Shown: positions 1 through 9,466 of the stretch, in pieces
How the letters are laid out: the number at the start of each line of letters is the position of its first letter
Numbering within the stretch: the stretch's first letter is position 1
Source: Lactuca virosa
Taxonomy: Eukaryota; Streptophyta; Magnoliopsida; Asterales; Asteraceae
DNA length: 64,000 nucleotides
Assembly: GCA_928212115.1 (NCBI GenBank)
Contig: CAKMRJ010005523.1
Coordinates: forward strand, 145,107,148-145,171,147
Reading direction: 5' to 3'
Notes under the pieces: generated by a model
The model's input: the letters and a program-made list of their open reading frames with translations, nothing else
The model's database searches: none
What the model was told of the DNA's origin: nothing
Translations under genes and position numbers: made by a program

Positions 1-2939
1 CATGAACATGAAACCTTGTTTATCATACATGCATGGTGTTTAAAACACATCCATGATGTTCTAAAAACCATTTTAACAAAAAGAAAACAAGTTTGAAGAA
101 GATGAAGAAGTAGAAGTCGGTTTTTGAAGTAAAATACACATGCATGGCTTAAATCATTGTTGTGGATCTTCAAGAGATGTATGTTCTTTACCTTAAATTT
201 ATTTGTGGCTTGAAAAACCCTTATGAATCTCCATAATTTCGTGGTTAAGAGGCTGTGGTTGTGGTGTTTGGAGAAAAAAATTAGAGAGAAGGTAGAGAGA
301 GTTTTCTAGAGAGAAAAAGAAGAGAGATGTGTGTGTGTTGGAGAATGAAAGTGTGAGAGAGAGATATGGGAAGAGAGGGGTCCGAAATTTTGAGTATAAT
401 AACCCTTTCTCATTCATTTTGTTTTATAAAATTTAAGTTATTTTATAAAATATCTAAATTTTATATAAAATGTGCACTAAAATCAAGTTTTTATTCATGA
501 AACCTTGATTTTTGACTTATAAATTAAGGATGAATGTTAATGACTTAAATTTTTATTTTCCTTGAATATATTATACTAATTTTAATTATTATAAGATAAT
601 ATTACAAGGTTTATAATTATTTTTATAGAATTTTTAAGGTTAAAGTTTGTAAATATGAGTTTTTAGGGCATTTAGGGTTTTTGAGAGTTTGTAAATCTTT
701 GGATATCAAAATTACTTGAATTTTGAGACTTCAAACTATTTTAGAGTTTCATAACTCTTATTCAAATTAGAAATATTGTTTGTAATTTATTTTTATTGGT
801 TTATTGGCATTCTATGTAGTGATTCCGAGATTCAAACGAAATTGAGGAATCAAGTATACTAGTCCTAGTTTCGACTTTGACTTAAGTTTCTATGAGACTC
901 TGACCTAACTTTTACTACTAGGTCAAGTGCATGATGTGTGTATATGATTCATGAAATGGTGTTCGAGTCAAAGAGTGACCCAAATATGGATAGCCACTAC
1001 AATTAAGTAGTAGTAGAATTCACATATCAATGTGAAATCTAAGTACACTATCCATTGATTCTAATTGTTTCCAAGTTTCTAGTAGGTTATAAATTAGCTT
1101 CTAGTTACTAAGTCTAGTATGTGTCATGCCTATACGTGAAACTAAGTTTATTCAAATCTAGAACTAACTCGAATTTTGACGGTTGTCACATACAGGTTGC
1201 GGGCCTGCTAGCGTTTCCCACTGGACTGTCTAGAAAGTCCGTGGTCGTCATCCAAAATCCGCTAGATGACTGAATCATAAATGACAACGAGGCCTCTCAT
1301 CACTTTATTTCATCACACCAACTATCTACCCATGTTCTACCCAACATATTTGTAGATAAAAATACTTATACAGTTTAAAACATGTATAAAACATCAACTC
1401 AACAGTCACCTCAAATAAACAATTAATATATTTACACGTAGCACGTATTTTAAGGTAAATACTTCATATCTATGTGTAAAATGAAAGTGACTATACACTC
1501 ACTTGATTTAATGAAAATCGGGCAGCAATTCGTTTCCTAAAACGATCGTTTCTAATAAAACCGAGAGTTTTATTCAGAAACCGGGCTCTGCGAGGGTCGG
1601 GCTTCGAAACCGAAAAGATAAATTTTCCGGGCTTCTCGGGCTCTTCGTGGCGTATTCCGGGGGTTATAATCGATACCGGGGCTTTGGGGGGATGTTAAGA
1701 TGTAGAAAATATGAGTAAAGGGGCTAAATATGGCAAAATTCCAAATCTAACCGGGAAGGCTCGCATACCCCTTCTATTTATAGGGGTCCGAAGTCGGTCT
1801 TAGAAGGGGGTAGTCATCAGGCGAGGACACGCGACAGCAGGGCGAAGGCGCGTAGCACATGGCTTGCACGTGCGAGGGCTCGGTGTCGGCCTCTGATTGG
1901 ACCGTGGTTTAGTCCGAGGCTCGGAGTCGTGGCACCATTTGCGAAGCTCGGACGCGTCATAGAGGGGTACGAGGCAGCTCCTGATTGGCCTAGCCTTCGG
2001 TCCGAGGAGAAGGTGACACGCGTCGACAGGTGGCCACGGATGACTCAGCAGAATTTCGGATGACTCAGCCTTATTTCGGACACGTGGCACATGCGACGCG
2101 AGGACACGTGGCCGAAGTCCACCTATGCGAAATTCCTCGGTTTTCGCGCCAAAACTTCTAAAATCCATAACTTTCGCATACGAGCTCCGTTTTTGACGTT
2201 CTTTATATGCACGCGTAGGTAAAATTACGCTCTACAACTTTCATTTAGACTTCGTCGGCTAATTTTGAATTTAATTTTTATATTATTATTTTTAACAGAC
2301 CGGGACAGGAAATCCATTAAAAATTCATAACTTCTTCATCCGACGTCCGTTTTCGTCAGACTTTTTACCCTTGAGCTACTAATGACGAGACCTTCGATTC
2401 TCATTTAGGTCGTGTCGGCTAAAAATCACTTGATCTAAAATTCGAGTTTTTAGCTGTCTACTGCTAAGCTGAAACTTCGAAAAATCATAACTTCCTCATA
2501 CGAAGTCAGATTTGGGCGTTTTCTTTTTATACCTACTCTCGGTTTAACGAACACTACGAGTTTTGTTTAGATGACTAAGGCCAAAAAGTAGTTTATCGAA
2601 AACTCACTTTTTACGACATTCGGCCTCGTGCCGGTTTTGCCGCGAAACTTCGACATGTCATAACTTATTCGTTATAACTCGGATTTCGGCATTCTTTATA
2701 TATCCGTAATCCTTGTCACGCCCACTACAAGTTTCTTAATAGATATCGGCTTTATCTAAAATTTAATTTTTGACGCTCATTTTTATTCTTAATTAATTAA
2801 GCCCTAATAATTAAGCAATAAACACATAATTCACATAATATTCACATAATTCCTTTTCATTTCTTCAAAATGAGTTACAAAGGTTAACCTAGACTATAAT
2901 GTCAATATTAATGCCTAGCCTAGAAACACGGGCATTACA
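1..2939 (-). mobile_element. LTR (3' LTR) of a minus-strand Gypsy-type element, left end outside window
   Basis: The stretch ends in GGGCATTACA at 2939 and is followed by Gypsy leader sequence. From about 1185 it follows the same order of blocks as the LTRs at 24700-26345 and 54525-55825: a 'caggttgYGaaCCTG' block, a (T)ACTCACTTG block, then repeated modules of the kind CATAACTTC..CATACGA..GTTCTTTATAT at about 2160, 2325, 2482 and 2655. A TATA-like CTATAAATAG on the minus strand (1774-1783) suits a minus-strand promoter. Positions 1-1180 do not align visibly with the other copies and could be a divergent 5' part of this LTR or unrelated DNA; the start of the LTR was not found. I see no gene here. 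Short open frames at 199-417 and 1800-2168 have no recognisable product. Confidence 0.6.
1774..1783 (-). promoter_or_regulatory. TATA-like box in LTR
   Basis: The palindromic CTATAAATAG lies in the middle of the minus-strand LTR, with about 400 bp of GC-richer sequence downstream of it in reading direction. Plant LTR promoters usually place a TATA box like this about 30 nt before the R region. No transcript evidence is available from sequence alone. Confidence 0.4.
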
Positions 2940-3775
2940 CATATCCTCTGCTTTCAGTAGTATGGGCCCCTACTACCTTCCACATCTATCCGTACTTTCC
3001 TCAAGAATTGCCTCGACTCCACCAAGTCCCTTACTACTACTACTACTACTGCTCTCAGCACTATTCTCATCCTAGGCTTGCCATAGGGTAACCTCCAACC
3101 TGAACCCAGTCCTCAGCTACTGAAGGTATCCTCATAATCCCAATTAGCCACTACCTGAATACCATCACATGTGACGAGGCTTAGATAATCCTTCGAGTAA
3201 AGGACTCGTCCCTACAACGGTTAGACTCAAACGAGAGCTGCGCAAAAGGGCCAAATCTAGCACTCTGAGATTATTCAACCCTGATCACATGTGACTTAAC
3301 GTATTCACCTAATGGCTAACTCCCATCACTCAGAGTCCCACAAAGCACAAAGCAAGTAGCATTCAGACGGAAGAGAAACCTAACCACATAATCCAATCAT
3401 ACTGCTCTATCCTCTACTCAGGAATCTATACTAGCATGCAACTCATAAAGCTCATACACATATGACAGGCACATAAGGCATCCTCCTAGATCCTTTGTCC
3501 TAATCTAGCATGCAGTTCTAAAGCACATATCATAACACAACTTGTATGGGTATTTTGGGGTACTTACTTGAGCTCGGCTGATTGCATGCACCACACCTCG
3601 TTTCTTCTTTTTCAAAACTCTTTTCTTTTTCTAGAAATTCCTTTCTTTTCTCAAAGCTCTTTTTTCCAAAAATGATTTTTCCTTTTTGAAAATTTTCATA
3701 CCAATTCCTCAGTTTGAGTCCAGACACACCCGAGATCGTGCCCAAATCCCTCAAACCAAGGCTCTGATACCAACT
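2940..3775 (-). mobile_element. Truncated internal leader of a minus-strand Gypsy-type element
   Basis: Only the untranslated leader survives. The block at 2955-2995 (a palindromic AGTAGTATGGGCCC region followed by CTTCCACA) is the reverse complement of the segment just upstream of gag in element G1 (about 8005-8040), and the region next to 3775 is the reverse complement of G1's post-PBS sequence. Gag, pol and polypurine tract are all missing, so the leader is joined directly to the LTR ending at 2939. The open frame at 3530-3754 is part of this leader and is not a convincing gene. Confidence 0.65.
3761..3772 (-). other. Primer-binding site (initiator tRNA-Met)
   Basis: GCTCTGATACCA on the plus strand reads TGGTATCAGAGC on the minus strand, the plant initiator tRNA-Met primer-binding site, three nucleotides inside the LTR boundary at 3776. 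This fixes the orientation (minus) and marks 3776-6116 as the 5' LTR. Confidence 0.85.
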
Positions 3776-6116
3776 TGTAACATCCCAAAAATCATGACCA
3801 AAAATTTCATTTTTAAAACATTACTTGAACCATAACATAAATCATTACATAAGGTCAGAGTGTTAATTCAAACATATTCTTATTATCAGAGTAAAGCATC
3901 CCAGGCTGACTAAACAATGGTGTGTGCCATGCGATCACCCCGAGCTCTTCCCTCCGCTACCTGATGTACCTGAAACCAAAACTGAAAACCGTAAGCACAA
4001 AGCTTAGTGAGTTCCCCAACCTACCACATACCATACACATAATCACATACGGGGCCTCACCCCTGCTGTATCGGGACTAGCCCGGCATCGGACTCGCTCC
4101 GGCATCGGGCCCCGCCCGGCATCAGGCCTCGCCTGGCATCGAGCCCTGCTCGGTATACAGATCTGTCTCACTTAGGCCTCGCCCGCTAAACATATACAAA
4201 CATATAACATATCGCGTAACACATAATATATAGTACTCTACTGCATTACTGATCTAAGGCATCGCCTGTCTTGGGCCCCGCCCCTGTCTACTACTGATGA
4301 GTCATGGAACCCCGTCCATACTCCCACTTATAATGAGATACAGGCCCCAACCCACACTCACTCTTTCCCTAACTCGGGCCTTGCCCCTGCTCTGCTACTA
4401 ATGAGACACGAAACCCCGTCCATACTCCGCTGATGGTAAGATACGGGACCCCGCCCACACTCACCTCCCTACCAAGCACATACAAATATCACAACGACAA
4501 CGAGTATAATCTAACATGCAATTTTCCTCGGGCTTACCCCGGAATCGGATCTTGATCCGGAATAACAAACACATAAACCTTCCTCAGGCACCCGCCCGGC
4601 ATCGGACCTTGGTCCGGAATAACATACTAGCATACAGTGCCTAGGGCTAACCCCCCGGGTCTTCCTACTCATAACTACATGGGCCGGCATTGTGGCCGTA
4701 GACCCATACACACAAAGGGAAACTCACCTACACTGCTGAACTCTGCTGATAACCCTTTGGCTGCTATCCGACGACGTTCCGAACCGCTGCTCATCTAGCT
4801 CCCCGAGATACCAATACCAACAATAACACTTAGCCTAACTGTCCTCCAGACGTGAATTAGGTCAACTCTGGTCAAGTCCTTATCATGGTCAAAGTCCTGG
4901 TCAAAGTCAACCTTCCAGTTGACTCGACTCGTCAAGTTGTCCTGCCAACTCGCCGAGTCCATGCTCCTCAAGTCCCAAACAACCCCGACTCCACTCGTCG
5001 AGTCTAGCGAGAACTCGACGAGTCCTCTTTCATCTAACACTTCGGGACTATCTTCAACCGACTCGCCGCGTTCATCCTTGAACTCGTCGAGTTCATCATC
5101 ATCGTATGAATGTCTAGACCATGACTCGCCGAGTTGTATGAACAACTCGTCGAGTTCATCTTCATAACTAAGGAGATTGTCTTGGACTCGCTGAGTTCCT
5201 CCTCAAACTCGTCGAGTACTATGATCTTCATGTCCATTACGGACCCAGTCTGGCTGAATCCTTCACTAACTCCACTCACTGATCCGAATCATAAAAGAAG
5301 GGTTTGGGTTTGCGACCCGAATCGCCGAGTCCATGAACGGGCTCGTCGAGTCCACCTTGTGACATCTCTATTCTGTCGATTACAGTCCATTCCAACACTT
5401 CCAAATCATAGATATGGACTCCTAATGCTAGCATTGCACGTAAAGTTGCTAACTTTACGTGCATGCAAGGTGTTATGAGGCTAGAACACTTAACCCAAGC
5501 TACAATGAAGGCCTAGGTCATGAAATGAAGCCATGGCTGGGTAAAGCTGCCCCCTCAGAGCTTCTAAAGCTCAGAAATGCTTAGATCTTAAGTCCTTTTC
5601 GTCCTCAATGGCTCAATGTTCGGATTGACCTTGGAAATGGTCCAAATGTGACAAAAAGACAAGCTAGAAAGGGGATCTATCAATTGAAAGCTCAAGGTTC
5701 AAACTTTTTACCTCTAAATGGTCTGAAATACTACTCCAACTCTGGATCTATAGCTTCTTCTTGCACCACCAAGGTCCTTCTTCCTTCTCCAAGCTTTAAT
5801 TCACTTTCAAGGCAAGAACTAGCTCAACAATGGAGTTGGGTGGCTAGGGTTTTGGGTTCTGGACGAGAGAGGCTGTAAATGAACCCTAGGGAAGAGAATA
5901 AGATGCTTAAATAGGGTACCAAGTCCCGGAATTAGGGCTTCCTAACCCAGACCTGACTCGTCGAGTCCACTCGCCGACTCGTCGAGTCGGTCACTTAATC
6001 TTACACACGGATCCCGCTCCGACTCGTCGAGTTCTTCCTTGGACTCGACGAGTTGACCCCCCTTTGACTTAGGGTTTTTCTTATATTTCTTGGCCTTTCT
6101 GATACCGGGTGTTACA
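3776..6116 (-). mobile_element. 5' LTR (2,341 bp) of a minus-strand Gypsy-type element
   Basis: It starts TGTAACATCCC and ends GGGTGTTACA, a TG...CA LTR with imperfect terminal inverted repeats, adjoining a primer-binding site. Inside are pieces resembling the reverse complement of the G1 LTR (AAGCTTAGTGAGTTCCCC at about 4000) and a dense array of ACTCGTCGAGT-type dyads at about 4920-5350 and 5950-6050. A minus-strand TATA-like CCTATTTAAG lies at 5906-5915. It interrupts the 5' LTR of G1: the sequence after 6116 (GATAAACATGCC) matches the G1 3' LTR from position 14500 onward. The matching left-hand insertion point is outside the window. Open frames at 4795-5145, 5134-5478 and 5648-5878 fall inside this LTR and are not regarded as genes. 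Confidence 0.8.
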
Positions 6117-6480
6117 GATAAACATGCCTTAGAAGCTTGGATCTGCAATATGGAGCCTTTGCATGGCTTAAGAAGCATCTGTATGGATGAAGGACTGAAG
6201 GGACTCGGCGAGTCGTATGAAGATGGTCATGAACTCGACGAGTGGGATGAACAACTCGGCGAGTCCGATGAAGATTGCCTTGGGCTCGGCGAGTCAGTCG
6301 ATGACTCGGCGAGTCGGCTAGGGTTTTCCAAACCTTTGGACACGTATGAACGTGACGAGTTGGCCAAGGAGTCATGGGCACTGACACTAGGAACTCGACG
6401 AGTCAAAGAGTGACTCGGCGAGCAAATGAATATTACAAGTAACTCGACGAGTAGCCGAGGGTACTTGACGAGTCGAGGTC
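4920..6480. repeat. Array of ACTCGWCGAGT / ACTCGGCGAGT dyads
   Basis: About two dozen copies of a near-palindromic 11-mer, with one-mismatch variants, spaced roughly 15-60 bp apart. Examples begin near 4995, 5012, 5088, 5147, 5207, 5957, 6022, 6041, 6201, 6253, 6303, 6391 and 6442. The array crosses the boundary between two different LTRs (3776-6116 and 6117-7388), so both LTR families carry the motif independently. The same motif returns at 13880-13985 and 14580-14900. Confidence 0.85.
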
Positions 6481-7388
6481 AACATGGACTGTTGACCTTG
6501 ACAGTTGACTTTGACTTTGACCATGAGTTAACCAGTTGACTTATGGAGTACATTTTGGAAAGATTGGAAATTTACAAGTATGGTTTACAATGAATATAGG
6601 GGGGGTGGAGTTCGTGGCAGAAATCCAAGAGCTTGAGTTTATCTTCGAGTCGACCGTGCGAGGTGAGTTACCTCACTATACTAAGAGGTCTAAGGCACCA
6701 AGGCCGGCCCATTGAATGTGTTATCCTAGCAGTGTTAGTACGTTGAGTATGAAGTTAATGTTGCATGCTAGTGGTTATGCCAGTTAGGTAGATCTGTAGG
6801 ACTACCTGTGTTGTTATATGGTTATCTGCATGCTAGTGGTTATGCTAGTTAGGTAGATCTGTAGGACTACCTGTGTTGTTATATGATTATCTGCATGCTC
6901 AGTGGTTATGTTATATGTTGATATGTTATGTGGGATGGGTTGAGGTGACACTGCTCCGTGTGGTAACCAACAAACCCGGGAGCATTCCAGTTACGGGCTA
7001 AGGGAGACTCGTACTGTGGGCTCGATGGCAATCCAGATGTGAGCTGTGGGCCCGTAAGGCAATCCAGACTCACACTGTGGGCTCAGGGGTGATCCATTCT
7101 GCAAAGCTGTGGACCCCCTACATGTTGTTGCTTATTTATGTGTTATGTGCAGTGTATCGGTATTTTGGGGGAGCTCACTAAGCTTTCGGGCTTATAGTTT
7201 CAGTTTATTGTTTCAGGTACATCAGGGGATCGGGCAAGGCGAAGGCATGATCGTATAGCACCTCCCGTTTGTTTATGATTCTGGGGAAAACTCTGATATT
7301 ATATATTTTGAAAACAAGTTGTAATGAATTAATGATTTGAAATGTTTTTCAAAAGTTCAAATTTGGCATGATTTTTATGGGTGTTACA
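6117..7388 (+). mobile_element. 5' LTR of Gypsy element G1 (3' part only)
   Basis: This is near-identical by eye to 14500-15816 of the G1 3' LTR and ends GGGTGTTACA directly before a primer-binding site. Its upstream part was displaced to the left, outside the window, by the insertion ending at 6116. It contains a 65-bp tandem duplication (unit GCATGCTAGTGGTTATG..., about 6770-6900) that the 3' LTR shares at about 15193-15325. Open frames at 6090-6413 arise from the dyad array and are not genes. Confidence 0.88.
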
Positions 7389-7391
7389 AGT

Positions 7392-7404
7392 TGGTATCAG
7401 AGCC
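7392..7404 (+). other. Primer-binding site of G1 (initiator tRNA-Met)
   Basis: TGGTATCAGAGCC starts three nucleotides after the 5' LTR end (7388). It is complementary to the 3' end of plant initiator tRNA-Met and primes minus-strand DNA synthesis. Confidence 0.9.
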
Positions 7405-8143
7405 TTGGTTTGAGTGAATTGGAGGAACATTCGTGTGAATCCAGTCTCAAATCAAGGAAAGATTTTCAAAACGTTTTTTTTCTAAATGGTTTTCAAAATA
7501 AGTAAAGGAGGATGCAGGGTGTACGATCAGCCGGAGCCAGTAAGTAGATCCCAAAATACCATACAATTATTTGATATCGTGATATGTTAGAACAACATGC
7601 TAGTGCTAGGCTAGGGATCTTCAAGAATTGCATGATAGACTTGCCTGATTACATGAAGCCTGCTAGCCTAGCGTTTCCTTTATATGAAATTGACATCATT
7701 ACTGTAGTTTCCTAGCGTATGCATCACGGTTGTACATAATTAAGATCTTATAGCCTGAGAATGTTTAATTTGACCTTAGGGTAGAATTGAATATTCGAAA
7801 GTCTATAGGGTCCAGCGTTATGTATGGCTAGCATACACTAGTGCTGCAGGGTTGGTGGAAGTTTCATGGTTGGGTGAGTCGTGAGAGGCCGTGAGGCCAG
7901 TTATGAGATATCTAGCATTCCTCTAGGAGTGATGATTGAGCACTCGCTATGTTTATGTATTAGTGGGGTGTTGTGGTGATACTTGAGACAAATATGGGTA
8001 GGTGTGGAAGGTAGTATGGGCCCATACTACTAAAAGCACAGGACCCATACGTGTATCAAGGAAGTCACAACCCCAGGGTTTAGTCGGGAGTTGGCTCCCA
8101 GTTGTTTATGTGGATTATCTGATATCTTGTGGTATGTTTCAGA
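7405..8143 (+). other. G1 untranslated leader
   Basis: Leader between PBS and gag. No gene is seen. Near the gag start it carries a palindromic GGTAGTATGGGCCCATACTA block (8011-8030) that recurs, diverged, in the leaders of two other elements (about 2957-2985 and 27075-27100 on the opposite strand). The block is therefore conserved across related Gypsy elements and could belong to a packaging or dimerisation signal (inference). Confidence 0.6.
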
Positions 8144-9399
8144 ATGGTGATGACGAGACGCTTTGTGGTTGGATCCGGTTCAGGATCAGGATCAGGAGGT
8201 GGGGGCAGGAGGGGCCAACAGCACCTGAGCCCGTGGTGCAGATGTGTACAGAGGAGTTGGACGCCAGGATTCGGGAGATCATGCATGATGAGGTTGCTGC
8301 TGCTTTCCGGGCACAGCTGCCGGAGATGTTTGGGTCTATTAAGACCGCCATGGTCGAGTACTTCGATGAGCGATACGCAGCCCTTGCGGAGACGGCTGCC
8401 GCTGCAGCTGCATCGGCTGTAATAGCGGCAAGGGGAGGAGGAGGAGCCACTCGGGGCTTCCAGTATAGGGACTTCGATAACACGAACCCCCTACGTTTGA
8501 TGGGACACAGGACCCCATCAAGGCTACGAGGTGGATCTCAGATGTGGATGGGTGTTTCTTTACCTGCTCGTGCCCTACTGACCAGAAGTTCAGGTGTGCT
8601 CTGAACCTGCTAAGGTTCGGGGCCAAGGACTGGTGGAGATTGGCGACTGGGTCGTACACTGATGATCAGCGAGCTGCTGTTACTTGGGAGCAGTTCAGGG
8701 ATATGTTCCGTGCCCGCTTCATTCCACGGGTCGAGTGGGAACGATTGTCACAGGAGTTTTTGAGTTTAAGACAGGTTGGGGAGTCGGTGACAGAGATCAC
8801 CCGCATGTTTACAGAGAGGGCAATGTTCTGCCCAGAGTTCGCTTCCGAGCAGGATCAGATGACTCGTTATCTGAGCATGCTCAAGGCTGACATCTGTCAG
8901 TTTATGTCTACCCAGCGATGTGATACTCTTTTGGAGTTGCAGGAGGCCGCTAGGCGGCGTGAGTTGGAGATTGAGCTGCAGTCGAGGGAGCAGCGGCAGG
9001 CTCCGACACAGTCGCAGCCGGTGTCGAAGCGGTCTAAGACTGCTGATTCTAGGACCGGGGGTCAGCAGAGCCATACTTGTGGAAAGTGTGGCAATGGTCA
9101 TTCTGGTATGTGTCGAGCTGGTAGTGGGTGCCACAGGTGTGGCAAGGAGGGGCATTACGCGAAGGACTGTCGCCAGGCAGTCTCGGTTCAAGGTATGAGG
9201 TTATGTTATCACTGTGATCAGGTTGGCCACATGAAGGCCAACTGTCTGTTGCTTGCCGCTAAGCCGGCACAGGTTTCCGCGCCAACTACATTGAGGATTT
9301 CTGATGGGAGGCCAGCTAAGGCAGAGCCGCCGAAGGCTCAGGGACGTGCCTTCCAGCTTACGGCCGAAGAGGCCAAGGCAGCACCAGATATGGTTGCTA
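8144..9399 (+). pseudogene. gag: G1 gag (capsid and nucleocapsid), frameshifted
   Basis: Gag polyprotein of a chromodomain Gypsy element; it would form the cytoplasmic virus-like particle and bind the element RNA. The likely ATG at 8144 begins MVMTRRFVV. The frame must change at about 8200 and again at about 8490 to follow the conserved reading (ELDARIREIMHDEVAA, then FDGTQDPIKATRWI). The capsid-like gag domain (WW..A..F...F..R..P) covers about 8590-8900. Two zinc knuckles of the form CX2CX4HX4C follow, CHRCGKEGHYAKDC (about 9129-9170) and CYHCDQVGHMKANC (about 9202-9243), preceded by a partial one. Two frameshifts make it non-functional. At 9399 the frame meets a putative intron and then continues into pol. 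Confidence 0.85.
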
Positions 9400-9466
9400 G
9401 TATGTTTCCATCTTTTATCTCATTTACTTTATCCGTAGTGTGCTTATCTATTGTACATGTGATTAG
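9400..9466 (+). other. Putative 67-nt intron between G1 gag and protease
   Basis: The segment starts GTATGT and ends GATTAG, is U-rich, and contains no recognisable protein sequence. The gag frame upstream and the pol frame downstream differ by one base. Removing exactly 67 nt (67 mod 3 = 1) joins them in phase through an AGT codon into a natural gag-protease linker (VASTFLVNSL). Without removal gag runs into a stop at 9507-9509. Alternatives are a random insertion that happens to have splice borders, or a programmed frameshift region. Confidence 0.6.

Noticed and set aside
6090..6413. Acidic open frame with repeated GES/DE motifs in the G1 5' LTR
   Set aside because: It is translation of the ACTCGGCGAGTC dyad array inside an LTR; the same frame recurs at 14473-14769 in the other LTR.
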